Assembly (NCBI GenBank): GCA_020047885.1
Contig: JAIFNF010000160.1
Location: 1 to 6,531 of the forward strand
DNA from: Gammaproteobacteria bacterium
Lineage (GTDB): Bacteria; Pseudomonadota; Gammaproteobacteria; Competibacterales; Competibacteraceae
Length of the DNA stretch: 6,531 nucleotides
Direction: 5' to 3'
The notes below the pieces were generated by a model that was given only the letters and a program-made list of their open reading frames with translations, searched no databases and was not told the origin of the DNA. Positions 1-6,531 of the stretch are shown here, piece after piece. A program made the translations under genes and the position numbers. The stretch's first letter is position 1; each line of letters opens with the position of its first letter.

Positions 1-38
1 GGCCAGTGAAGGCCAAACGTTATGGCAACGAGGGACTG

Positions 39-254
39 ATGCCCGTCGATAAATATCATTGTCCGTATCGTGGATCCGCCTCGTGCGTAAGCGCCAGTGG
101 CGGTAGTTACTGTGGCGGTTATGGCGGCGATGCACCCATCCGGGGCACGTTGCTGCATTCCGTCCGCTGTCTGGAAGAGAACAACGCGGATTTTGCGTTG
201 TATCGCTGGTTGAAGGCACCACGGGATTTAGCCTATCCCCTGCGGCATCGTTAG
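39..254 (+). CDS. Small cysteine-containing protein of unknown function
   Basis: I do not recognise this 71-residue product. It has four cysteines (residues 8, 16, 25 and 44, spaced C-x7-C-x8-C-x18-C), a Gly/Ser/Tyr-rich stretch around residues 18-30, and a C-terminal half that reads like a folded helix (LEENNADFALYRWLK, about 45-59). The cysteines could bind a metal or form disulfides; no signal peptide or membrane segment is visible. The ATG at 39 was chosen because GAGG lies 5 nt upstream and the Cys-containing part then begins near the N-terminus. The frame stays open to the left edge, with a GTG at 6, so it may be the C-terminal end of a longer gene. A hairpin with a T-run starts 18 nt after the stop, which supports a real gene end here. 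It converges with the MORN-repeat gene. That it is coding is likely; its start and function are uncertain. Confidence 0.5.
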   Translation: MPVDKYHCPYRGSASCVSASGGSYCGGYGGDAPIRGTLLHSVRCLEENNADFALYRWLKAPRDLAYPLRHR

Positions 255-271
255 TCATTCCCTCATTCCTG

Positions 272-316
272 AACCGGTGGGTCGGACTTTAATCGGATTC
301 CCGACCCGCCGGTTTT
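272..316. terminator. Probable bidirectional Rho-independent terminator between convergent genes
   Basis: Arms at 272-285 (AACCGGTGGGTCGG) and 301-314 (CCGACCCGCCGGTT) form a 14-bp stem with one G-U wobble and a 15-nt loop. On the + strand it is followed by T313-T316, as expected for termination of the small gene ending at 254. On the minus strand the stem begins 2 nt after the stop codon of the MORN-repeat frame. There one position becomes an A-C mismatch and the T tract is weak, so termination in that direction is less certain. Confidence 0.72.
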
Positions 317-1225
317 CTATGGCTCAAGCTGAACCCGGACTTTTTGATCGTTTTGCCATTCGCCAACGATCTTCTGGCCATTTTCGTAGAGGACGCCCTG
401 GCCATGCTTGCGGCCACTGCGCCATTCGCCTTCATAGCGGTCGCCGTTGCTGTAGTAATAAACCCCTTGGCCACTGGGCTGATCGTTGGCGAAGTTGCCG
501 ACGTATTTGTCACCGCGTGCCGCGTATAGATAAGTCCCCTGACCCTGCTTGCGGCCATTGCGCCATTCGCCATCATAACGGTTGCCGCTGCGATAGTAAT
601 AAGTCCCCTGGCCATTGATGACCCCGTTGCGCCATTCGCCCACATATTTTTCGCCGCGTCCCGCGTAAACATAAGTCCCCTGGCCATGCATCTTGGCGCT
701 CCGGAAGTCGCCGGAGTATTCGCTGCCGTCCGGGTACCGGTACGTCCCCCTTCCGTTTTCGCAGTTGCCGCTGAGGCAGTTAGCGGCTTGACCGCTGGCT
801 TTAGCCGTCTGAATCTCCGGTGCAGGCGGTGGCGCGGGTTTCTCTTCCTCTTTAGGAGAAGGGGGGGACGGAACGGGTTCGGAAGGCTGGCGGTCTCGTG
901 CAGCGGCGCTGGCGGTTTCCAGTTTCCGGGGCAGCACCGCCGTGATGGTGCTTTCATCGCCCGGCGCGAGATCGACTTTGCCATTCCAGTCCGTATGCCC
1001 CTCCTGGCGGACGCGAACCCGATAAGAACCAGGGCGTATTTCAATCTGCATTGGCGTCGTGCCGACCTGGCGGTTGTTGATCCAGATTTCAGCGTCTTCC
1101 ACATCAGCGCGGACGAATAACTGGGCAGGCGTACTGGCGGGAATCTGGTGGCGAGGTCGTGATTTGCAGGCTGACATCGTTGTTAGTTTTGGTTTTGGAA
1201 ATCTGGGTGTGCGGATCCTTGGCAA
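317..1225 (-). CDS. PEGA domain and MORN-repeat protein, probably the detached C-terminus of the upstream kinase
   Basis: The frame encodes up to 302 residues. Residues 34-98 form a PEGA-type domain (a VRADVEDAEIWINN strand, then VGTTPMQIEIRPGSYRVRV). Residues 105-145 are a Pro/Glu-rich linker. Residues 158-295 hold six MORN repeats of 23-24 residues with the pattern GQGTYxYxxGxxYxGEWxNG. MORN repeats form a beta-hairpin ribbon used for protein or lipid binding; PEGA domains are usually extracytoplasmic and often sit C-terminal in bacterial receptor kinases. The frame has no convincing start: the first option is TTG at 1225 and the first ATG is at 1177, neither with a Shine-Dalgarno, and the first 30 residues look non-native. 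It also lacks a signal peptide. It overlaps the kinase 3' end by 122 nt. I infer that it is the C-terminal part of one kinase-PEGA-MORN protein separated by a frameshift. Translation as a separate coupled protein is the alternative. Confidence 0.75.
   Translation of the reverse strand: MPRIRTPRFPKPKLTTMSACKSRPRHQIPASTPAQLFVRADVEDAEIWINNRQVGTTPMQIEIRPGSYRVRVRQEGHTDWNGKVDLAPGDESTITAVLPRKLETASAAARDRQPSEPVPSPPSPKEEEKPAPPPAPEIQTAKASGQAANCLSGNCENGRGTYRYPDGSEYSGDFRSAKMHGQGTYVYAGRGEKYVGEWRNGVINGQGTYYYRSGNRYDGEWRNGRKQGQGTYLYAARGDKYVGNFANDQPSGQGVYYYSNGDRYEGEWRSGRKHGQGVLYENGQKIVGEWQNDQKVRVQLEP
341..754 (-). repeat. Six tandem MORN-encoding repeats
   Basis: Six in-frame units of about 69-72 nt encode the MORN repeats. 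Units 2 and 4 share a one-residue-longer form (AGRGEKYVG and AARGDKYVG), while units 3 and 5 share the shorter form (SGNRYDGEW and NGDRYEGEW). This gives a higher-order period of 141 nt: the segment around 641-690 closely matches that around 500-549. The pattern fits duplication of a two-repeat block. These are coding repeats, not a CRISPR array. Confidence 0.85.
932..1126 (-). other. PEGA domain coding segment
   Basis: It encodes residues 34-98 of the downstream frame. Visible family features are the short beta strands LFVRADVEDAEIWINN, the VGTTP turn, and the IRPGSYRVRVRQEGH strand-turn, the usual position of the P-E-G-A-like motif (here R-P-G-S). The segment starts inside the kinase frame's 3' end but in the other phase, so the first PEGA strand exists only in the downstream frame. 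Confidence 0.75.
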
Positions 1226-1246
1226 TGATCCGCGTTTCGGAGTCGG
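1104..1246 (-). other. Probable frameshift interval joining kinase and PEGA/MORN frames
   Basis: Both frames are open only between the TGA at 1247-1249 (downstream frame) and the TGA at 1104-1106 (kinase frame), so any frame change must fall here. Moving from kinase to PEGA frame needs a +1 (or -2) shift, as if one extra base were present. Reading the kinase frame to ...LQITTSPP (residue 675) and then continuing in the other frame as IPASTPAQLFVRADVE gives a natural linker into PEGA. The kinase frame's own tail, DSRQYACPVIRPR, looks like out-of-frame sequence. I see no classical slippery heptamer or obvious downstream stem, so a mutation or an assembly error is more likely than programmed shifting. 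Confidence 0.65.
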
Positions 1247-3170
1247 TCAGTTGCTGGGCAGGCTGCGGAATCGAAACCAGATTGATTGGCGGTGCGGGCG
1301 GTTGGATTTCGGGAACCGTAGTCGGCGGTTCGGGACGGGATTGCGGTTCCGGTTTGGGCGTTGGCGCTGGAGTGGGCCTGGGGGTTTCGGCCAGCGCCAG
1401 TTGTTCGCGCAACCGGGGCAACTGGGAGTGAGACCGATTAAGTTTTTCGATTCGTGCCAGCGAGGCGCGGGCTGATTTAACAGCGTAGCGGTTGGCGACG
1501 TCATCCAGACCAGCCAGCGCTTCGGCATTGCCGCGATCTCGCTTGAGTACCTCGTTGTAACAGTCAACAGCGTTGCCGCCCTTGCCCGAAGTGAGTCGGT
1601 TGGCGTGTAGGTGGGCGGTGCATTCGCGGAGCTGTTTGGCCATTTTGGCCGTATCGCCGGCGGGAGGCGGGAGGGTCGGCGGTGGGGCCTTGGCCTCGCG
1701 CAACTGTTTGCGAACTTCTTCGCGCAGCGCCAGCAGGCGGCGATGGTCAGGCGTTTGTTGCAAGCCTTGTTCGATGTGCAGGAGACTGGTTTCATAGGCA
1801 CGATTACGCTGATCGTCCAGCGCCAGGGTCAGTAATTCGTCGGCCTTGCGCTGGCGCTGTTCGGCTTCAGCTTTGGCTCGTTCTGCGGCCTCGGTCTGAC
1901 GCCGGGCAGCTTCTTCCTGTTGCTGGCGATCGGTTTGCTGCTTGAGGATAGCCTGCTTGAGGCGCAATAAATCCGGATGGCTGGGCAGAGCCTGTAAGCC
2001 TTGTTCAACGTGGATCAGGCTCATTGAGAAAGCGCCTTCCTCACGGGCGCGCTGAGCCTGTTCCATAAATTGCTCAGCTTGTAATTGTGCTTGCCGTTGC
2101 TGTTCCTGCGCTTCAGCCTGTCGAGTTTGTGCTTCGGTATCGACAGTAGGTGGTTGAGAAATTGGGGGCGGTTCTGGCGTGGCTACGACCGGGGGTGGGG
2201 CTATGGGCGGTTCCGGCGTCGCAGCGACCGGCGGTTCCGTGACCGGCTGTGTGGTCGGATACAGGAACCAGTAGCCACCGGCGAGCGCGGCGCCGACCAG
2301 AATCGCGGCAGGGACGCCAATTTTCCAGCCGAGTTGCCGGTTTGGCGACGCTGGACGGTTGCCGGTGGATAGTTTGAAGCGACCTGCATCGCTGGCGGTG
2401 ATGGCGTCGATAATGTCTTCGCCGCTCTGGAAACGGTGCTCAGGGTCTTTGTCCAGTAATTTGTCCAATAACGGCTGGAAACGGTGCAACGGGGGCGGTA
2501 GCGTGGGGATAGCCGCCGTCACATGCATCATGGCCAGTGCGAAACTGTCTTCAGCATTGTAGGGAACATTGCCGGTGAGCATTTCGTAAAACAGCACGCC
2601 GAAGCTGTATAGATCGGCGCGAGTATCGACGCCCTGACCCCGGATCTGTTCAGGACTCATATAGCGCGGGGTGCCGAGCGACAGACCGGTGCGGGTCATG
2701 ATGGTATTGGCGCCGAGGGCTTTGGCGATGCCGAAGTCGGTCAGCACCGCCTGGCCATTTTCGCGGAACAGAATATTTTGCGGCTTGATGTCGCGGTGGA
2801 TAATGCCGCGCCGGTGTGCGTAGTGCAGGGCGCCCGCAATGGCCTGGGCGATGGATAGCGCTTCGGGTAAGGGCAGGCCATTACGAATGCGTTGTTGCAG
2901 CGTGCCGCCCGGCAGATACTCCATCGATAGATAATAGGTACCCTCGTGGGAGGCGATGTCGTAAACGGTGACGATGTGCGGATCGCTGAGTTGGGCGATA
3001 ATGCGTCCTTCACGCAGGAAGCGCTGGGCAAATTCCTCATCGCTGGTGAGCGCCGGTTTGATGACCTTGAGCGCGATATAGCGATGCAGCGACTCCTGCA
3101 AGGCGAGATACACGATGGCCATGCCGCCTTGCCCCAGTTCGCGCTCGATCTGATAACCTGGAATCTGCAT
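1104..3170 (-). CDS. Membrane-anchored Ser/Thr protein kinase (PknB/Hanks type) with TPR-like repeats
   Basis: The 688-residue product phosphorylates Ser/Thr on unknown partners. The kinase domain spans about 6-255: Gly-rich loop GQGGMAIV 13-20, ATP-anchoring Lys35, helix C Glu54, catalytic loop HRDIKPQN 125-132 (Asp127), DFG 145-147, and activation segment ending GTPRYMSPE 166-174. All catalytic residues are present. A membrane segment (281-304) follows a basic stretch, implying a cytoplasmic kinase and a periplasmic remainder. Pro-rich linkers lie at about 307-345 and 597-640. Residues 346-490 are Gln/Ala/Glu-rich coiled coil with two similar TPR-like units (SLIHVEQGLQ at 384, SLLHIEQGLQ at 462), and a third, weaker unit at about 512-560. 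ATG at 3170 was preferred over TTG at 3239 because it sits directly before the kinase fold; its ribosome site is poor. The C-terminus appears cut short by a frameshift, with PEGA and MORN modules continuing in the overlapping frame. Kinase assignment is very secure; the 3' end is not. Confidence 0.93.
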   Translation of the reverse strand: MQIPGYQIERELGQGGMAIVYLALQESLHRYIALKVIKPALTSDEEFAQRFLREGRIIAQLSDPHIVTVYDIASHEGTYYLSMEYLPGGTLQQRIRNGLPLPEALSIAQAIAGALHYAHRRGIIHRDIKPQNILFRENGQAVLTDFGIAKALGANTIMTRTGLSLGTPRYMSPEQIRGQGVDTRADLYSFGVLFYEMLTGNVPYNAEDSFALAMMHVTAAIPTLPPPLHRFQPLLDKLLDKDPEHRFQSGEDIIDAITASDAGRFKLSTGNRPASPNRQLGWKIGVPAAILVGAALAGGYWFLYPTTQPVTEPPVAATPEPPIAPPPVVATPEPPPISQPPTVDTEAQTRQAEAQEQQRQAQLQAEQFMEQAQRAREEGAFSMSLIHVEQGLQALPSHPDLLRLKQAILKQQTDRQQQEEAARRQTEAAERAKAEAEQRQRKADELLTLALDDQRNRAYETSLLHIEQGLQQTPDHRRLLALREEVRKQLREAKAPPPTLPPPAGDTAKMAKQLRECTAHLHANRLTSGKGGNAVDCYNEVLKRDRGNAEALAGLDDVANRYAVKSARASLARIEKLNRSHSQLPRLREQLALAETPRPTPAPTPKPEPQSRPEPPTTVPEIQPPAPPINLVSIPQPAQQLTDSETRIIAKDPHTQISKTKTNNDVSLQITTSPPDSRQYACPVIRPR
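2259..2330 (-). other. Single transmembrane segment of the kinase
   Basis: Kinase residues 281-304 (GWKIGVPAAILVGAALAGGY, then WFLY) form a hydrophobic span of about 22 residues. Arg/Lys residues lie on the N-terminal side and Pro/Thr-rich sequence on the other. By the positive-inside rule the N-terminal kinase domain is cytoplasmic, and the coiled-coil/TPR part (plus PEGA and MORN, if joined) is outside the membrane. Confidence 0.85.
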
Positions 3171-3263
3171 AGTGGAGTCCCGTAGGGTGGTCGTCGATGG
3201 CCGCGTCCGGCGGCGTAATCGCTCTGAAAGCAGACTCAATGGGTGATGAGTCGGGTGGCTTGA

Positions 3264-3292
3264 ATTTTAGGAAATCGTACGGGAAACGGCAA
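3264..3292 (-). promoter_or_regulatory. Predicted sigma70-type promoter of the kinase gene
   Basis: On the minus strand TTGCCG (3292-3287) is followed by a 17-nt spacer and TAAAAT (3269-3264): 4 of 6 and 5 of 6 matches to the -35 and -10 consensus at ideal spacing. Transcription would begin near 3257, giving a leader of roughly 87 nt before the ATG at 3170. It lies in the divergent region shared with aroC. The prediction rests on sequence match alone. Confidence 0.5.
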
Positions 3293-3353
3293 AATATTCC
3301 CCAAGCGTTAAGGCAAATTTCGTACCTTTAATGATTACAGGACTATTTTTATC

Positions 3354-4448
3354 ATGTCTGGCAATACCTTTGGCAAATTGTTCACCGTGACGACGTTTGG
3401 CGAAAGCCATGGCCCGGCGCTGGGCGCGATTGTGGATGGCTGTCCGCCCGGTGTGGAACTCACTGAGGCGGATTTGCAGCGGGACTTGGATCGTCGTCGG
3501 CCCGGCCAGAGTCGACATACCACCCAGCGGCGCGAGCCGGATGCGGTGCGCATTCTATCCGGGGTGTTTGAGGGACGCACGACCGGTGCGCCGATTGGTT
3601 TGCTGATTGAGAATGTCGATCAGCGTTCGAAAGATTACGGTGAGATTATGGACCGGTTCCGGCCGGGTCATGCGGATTATACCTATCATTATAAATATGG
3701 CCTGCGTGATTACCGGGGCGGCGGGCGTTCCTCGGCGCGGGAAACGGCGATGCGGGTGGCGGCCGGCGGGATTGCCCGCAAGTATCTACGCGAGCGTTAC
3801 GGCGTGGAGATTCGCGGTTATCTGGCTCAGCTTGGCCCGATTCGTCCGGCCAAAGTGGTCTGGGAGGAGGTGGATAACAATCCCTTTTTCTGCCCAGACC
3901 CGGATAAAGTCGCGGAGCTGGAGAAGTTCATGGATGCGTTGCGCAAATCCGGCGATTCCATCGGGGCGCGGGTGACGGTGGTGGCCAGCGGGTTGCCGGT
4001 GGGGTGGGGGGAGCCGGTTTTCGACCGATTGGATGCGGACATCGCTCACGCGTTGATGAGCATCAATGCGGTCAAAGGGGTGGAGATGGGGGCGGGGTTT
4101 GCGTGTGTGGAACAGCGTGGGACGGAGCATCGTGATGAACTGACCCCGGAGGGTTTTCTCAGCAATCATGCCGGCGGCGTGCTGGGCGGGATTTCCACCG
4201 GGCAGGATCTGGTGGCCAGTATGGCGTTAAAGCCCACGTCGAGTATTCGGTTGCCGGGTCGAACGATCAATCTCCAGGGCGAATCGGTGGAGGTGGTGAC
4301 CAAGGGTCGCCATGATCCCTGTGTCGGCATTCGCGCCACGCCGATTGCGGAGGCGATGGTGGCGATGGTGCTGATGGATCATGCGCTGCGGGATCGTGGG
4401 CAGAATCTGGAGGTGCGTTATGCCGAATGCTTGGCCAGAAGGTCATGA
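3354..4448 (+). CDS. aroC: Chorismate synthase
   Basis: It catalyses the last step of the shikimate pathway, converting 5-enolpyruvylshikimate-3-phosphate to chorismate with reduced FMN as cofactor, in the cytoplasm. Chorismate feeds aromatic amino acids, folate and quinones. The 364 residues match the usual gammaproteobacterial length (about 361 in E. coli), and the sequence aligns with E. coli AroC nearly throughout. Family signatures are all present: GESHG at 16-20, DRRRPGQSR at 46-54, RPGHADYTY at 103-111 (His106), [13 protein letters not shown] at 122-134, [12 protein letters not shown] at 270-281, and [17 protein letters not shown] at 319-335. The active-site histidines (19 and 106) are retained. 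The ATG at 3354 gives the expected MSGNTFG N-terminus; AGGA lies 11 nt upstream, slightly far. A TTTAAT at 3327-3332 could be a -10 element, but no good -35 pairs with it. The gene is divergent from the kinase and overlaps the helicase-nuclease 3' end by 31 bp. No terminator is seen directly after the stop. Confidence 0.98.
   Translation: MSGNTFGKLFTVTTFGESHGPALGAIVDGCPPGVELTEADLQRDLDRRRPGQSRHTTQRREPDAVRILSGVFEGRTTGAPIGLLIENVDQRSKDYGEIMDRFRPGHADYTYHYKYGLRDYRGGGRSSARETAMRVAAGGIARKYLRERYGVEIRGYLAQLGPIRPAKVVWEEVDNNPFFCPDPDKVAELEKFMDALRKSGDSIGARVTVVASGLPVGWGEPVFDRLDADIAHALMSINAVKGVEMGAGFACVEQRGTEHRDELTPEGFLSNHAGGVLGGISTGQDLVASMALKPTSSIRLPGRTINLQGESVEVVTKGRHDPCVGIRATPIAEAMVAMVLMDHALRDRGQNLEVRYAECLARRS
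4418..4448. other. Convergent 3' overlap of aroC and the helicase-nuclease gene
   Basis: The last 31 bp of aroC (from within Arg355 to the TGA at 4446-4448) are also the last 31 bp of the opposing gene (its TAA is at 4420-4418 on the minus strand). Both frames are well supported by family features shortly upstream, so the overlap is real. Transcripts from the two genes would be complementary at their 3' ends, and each terminator would have to lie inside the other gene. Confidence 0.9.
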
Positions 4449-6531
4449 ATATCCGTGACTTCCCGCGATACTTCCCAACACCACTGACCAAAACCGCCGT
4501 GCTGATTGATGGTTTTGACCCAGATTGCCAGAGCATCCCGTTTGATCTGGTTTTGCTGACTGTCCTGGCCCTTTACTTCCAGAATCAGGGTTTTGTCGTT
4601 GCTCAGGCGAATTAGGAAATCCGGGAAGAACTTGCGGCTGACGCCATTGAACAGGTAGAGAATGTGAAAGCCCAGATGATCGTTCTTGGCGTAGGCGTTC
4701 ACCAGCGGGCTGTGCTCCAGGGCGCAGGCTTCCGCTGCTTCCCAGGCGCTGTCAAATACGGTATGGCTGAGGTGGGATTTTTGGGTCGGATGGCAGGGCC
4801 GGGTCGTACTCCACGGGCGCAGGTCGGCGGTGGAGCCGATGGGATGATCCGGGTCAAAAATCGGTTCGATGCGTTCCTGGTTGTGCAGGCGGATGAAACG
4901 GTAGAGATGCTCGGCGATGCGATCCAGGTTGAACGCGATCAGAATGCGCCGACGGATGGGTTCCTGATGGAACAGGCTGGGGATGACCAGTTTCCCGGAG
5001 GCGATGAAGTCTTCGACGATGCGCACCAGTTGAAATACCAGATATTCGCGGTTGCCGGTCCAATGCGGGCCGTGAATCCGCTCATAGAGCTTGCGGGCGG
5101 CGCGGAAGATTTCCCGTTGCAGGCGAAAATCCCGGGCGGATTGGGTGAGATCGATCTCCTGAATTTTGGATAAATCCGTTTCGCCGCCCAGCAGCGGGGC
5201 CAGTTCGGCGGTTAGCGGCGTCGTTTCGGGGGTCAGTTGCAGATCGTCGATCTGGGCATGATCCAGAATCAGCACCGGTTTGATGACCGTTTCGATGCGC
5301 AGCAGATTGGGCCAACGAATTTCATACGCGCTGCGATCTTCCCGCACGGTGATTTCGGTGCTCGGTTTGGGGGGTGGCGGCGCGATGCCCATGTCGCTGA
5401 CATCCTGAAAAATCGGGAGTGGTACGCCGAAGATGTTGACGTATTCCGGCAGCAGCAAGCCGTCTTCGTCGAATTCGTAGGAAACCCGCCGTAACCCGCG
5501 CCCGATCACCTGTTCGCAGAGCATCTGGCTGGTGAAGGCGCGTAGTCCCATGATTTGGGTGACGTTCTTGGCGTCCCAGCCTTCCGACAGCATGGCGACT
5601 GAAATGACTTTTTGCATGTCCTGACCGGCCATACCGCGCTTGCCGATGTAGTCCACAATGGCGCGCAGTTGCTCTTCTTTTTTGAGGTTCAGCAATTCGG
5701 CTTTGCGGGTCGGGGGAATGTCAGCGGCTTTGATGATGTTCGCCAGCCGTTCCTCGTAAGCCTTGTCGGTTTTGGCGGTTTCGCCGCCTTCGGCCTTGGT
5801 CAGCACCTGGGAATCGACGCGCAAGGTGCGGTGCGGGGCGTGCAGTTCCGGGTAATGGCAATCGCCTTTGACGAAATAATGTTCGATGCGCCGGGCGGTT
5901 TCGATGCGATTGCAGACCGTTAACATGACCGGGGGGATGGTGTGGCCATTGTTTTGCCAATCTTCCAGGGTGTTCTTCCAGTCATTGGAGAGGATGGTGT
6001 AGGCGGTTTGTACCAGTGGCGGCAGCGGTTCGTGCGGTTGGGCTTTGGTGTTGAGGTTGTCTTTGACTTCCGGGTCGTTGTAGAGGTGGAACAGTTTGGA
6101 GCGGTAGGTTTTGGCGTCGGGCAGGGCGTCGTCACGCACCACCACACGCGGGGTTTTGACCAGTCCAGCTTCAATCGCGTCGTACAGGCCAAAGTCGGAA
6201 ATAACCCAGGCGAATAAGGCTTCTTCGGTGTTCTTCTTGCCGGTCGGGGCAAACGGCGTGGCGGACAAATCGAAACAGCGCAGAATGCCGCGTTGTTGGT
6301 GAATGCGATCCAGACCTTCAATCCAGCGCGTGGCTTCTTCCGGGTCGAAATCTTCGGAACGCTTGACTTTGATTTCAGCGGGAACCCGGTAGGCGTGATG
6401 GGCTTCATCGTTGATGATGACCAGATTGCGGAAACGCGCCAGTTCGCCTAATACCCGGTTGCTAAAGGCTTTGTCACTTTCCGGGCCGCGTTTCATCACC
6501 GAGCGTTGCGGGTCTTCGCGGGGCATGAGTT
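4418..6531 (-). CDS. SF2 helicase-nuclease related to type III restriction Res subunits (N-terminus missing)
   Basis: The gene is cut by the right edge; numbering here counts from the ATG at 6526, though the true start lies outside. Superfamily 2 helicase motifs visible are motif II DEAH 40-43 (in [10 protein letters not shown]), motif III SAT 88-90, motif V-like [11 protein letters not shown] 312-322, and motif [11 protein letters not shown] 339-347. Motif I (Walker A) must lie beyond the window. The middle (about 390-560) has no motif I recognise. The C-terminus has a PD-(D/E)xK nuclease pattern: Glu596 in a helix ([10 protein letters not shown]), PD at 635-636 and EVK at 650-652. Together this suggests an ATP-driven translocase joined to a DNA-cutting domain, as in restriction or phage defence. 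It resembles the family that NCBI, as I recall, calls BPTD_3080-type restriction endonuclease; that subfamily name is tentative. No methyltransferase is in view. The frame is intact for 702 codons. Its stop lies inside the convergent aroC gene. Confidence 0.9.
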   Translation of the reverse strand, partial: LMPREDPQRSVMKRGPESDKAFSNRVLGELARFRNLVIINDEAHHAYRVPAEIKVKRSEDFDPEEATRWIEGLDRIHQQRGILRCFDLSATPFAPTGKKNTEEALFAWVISDFGLYDAIEAGLVKTPRVVVRDDALPDAKTYRSKLFHLYNDPEVKDNLNTKAQPHEPLPPLVQTAYTILSNDWKNTLEDWQNNGHTIPPVMLTVCNRIETARRIEHYFVKGDCHYPELHAPHRTLRVDSQVLTKAEGGETAKTDKAYEERLANIIKAADIPPTRKAELLNLKKEEQLRAIVDYIGKRGMAGQDMQKVISVAMLSEGWDAKNVTQIMGLRAFTSQMLCEQVIGRGLRRVSYEFDEDGLLLPEYVNIFGVPLPIFQDVSDMGIAPPPPKPSTEITVREDRSAYEIRWPNLLRIETVIKPVLILDHAQIDDLQLTPETTPLTAELAPLLGGETDLSKIQEIDLTQSARDFRLQREIFRAARKLYERIHGPHWTGNREYLVFQLVRIVEDFIASGKLVIPSLFHQEPIRRRILIAFNLDRIAEHLYRFIRLHNQERIEPIFDPDHPIGSTADLRPWSTTRPCHPTQKSHLSHTVFDSAWEAAEACALEHSPLVNAYAKNDHLGFHILYLFNGVSRKFFPDFLIRLSNDKTLILEVKGQDSQQNQIKRDALAIWVKTINQHGGFGQWCWEVSREVTDIHDLLAKHSA

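Noticed and set aside
277..618. Plus-strand frame with repeated CGHCAIR motifs resembling a zinc-binding repeat protein
   Set aside because: The repeated Cys/His pattern is the antisense of the MORN repeats, and the frame begins inside the terminator stem.
341..754. Regularly spaced repeats as a possible CRISPR array
   Set aside because: The units are contiguous, imperfect, in-frame and encode MORN motifs; there are no unique spacers.
289..1104. 271-residue minus-strand frame overlapping the MORN gene
   Set aside because: Arg/Ala/Thr-rich with no domain. It is an out-of-frame reading of the MORN-repeat DNA, which explains its repetitive look.
1104..1120. Programmed +1 frameshift at the kinase stop, as in prfB
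   Set aside because: The CGC TGA context does not allow tRNA re-pairing as CUU UGA does, and shifting at the stop would drop the first PEGA strand.
1059..1475. Gly/Arg/Phe-rich plus-strand frame
   Set aside because: Antisense of the kinase Pro-rich linker and PEGA region; composition is as expected for a shadow.
3171..3239. N-terminal extension of the kinase from TTG at 3239
   Set aside because: No Shine-Dalgarno before the TTG; the extra 23 residues are low-complexity Arg/Ser/Thr, and kinases of this type normally start just before the Gly-rich loop.
3304..3332. aroC promoter with -10 TTTAAT
   Set aside because: No acceptable -35 lies 16-18 nt upstream, so it was not listed as a feature.
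4664..5173. 169-residue plus-strand frame inside the helicase-nuclease gene
   Set aside because: It lies wholly antisense to a well-supported gene and has no recognisable domain or ribosome site.

Overview
The window looks like chromosomal DNA of a gammaproteobacterium with moderately high GC. The best taxonomic evidence is the chorismate synthase, which stays close to the enterobacterial AroC sequence along its whole length. The large Ser/Thr kinase with PEGA and MORN modules suggests an environmental lineage with many such proteins, perhaps of the Candidatus Competibacter type. That guess rests on general recollection and is weak.

Layout, left to right. (1) A small cysteine-containing protein of unknown function on the + strand ends at 254. 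(2) A hairpin at 272-316 lies between two convergent genes and probably terminates both. (3) On the minus strand, 317-3170 holds a receptor-type Ser/Thr kinase: kinase domain, one membrane segment, coiled coil with TPR-like repeats, and Pro-rich linkers. It is followed, in another frame and overlapping, by a PEGA domain and six MORN repeats. The two frames look like one ancestral protein of about 950 residues split by a single-base frameshift somewhere in 1104-1246. (4) A divergent intergenic region (3171-3353) holds a good sigma70-type promoter for the kinase. (5) aroC (3354-4448, +) is complete and intact. (6) A helicase-nuclease related to type III Res subunits (minus strand) runs from 4418 past the right edge. 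Its 3' end overlaps the aroC 3' end by 31 bp.

Functionally, aroC is a core biosynthetic gene flanked by a signalling protein (kinase) and a probable defence or DNA-restriction protein. No shared pathway among the three is evident. No RNA genes, insertion sequences, CRISPR arrays or attachment sites were seen. The points most worth checking are the split kinase/PEGA/MORN protein and the uncharacterised helicase-nuclease abutting aroC.
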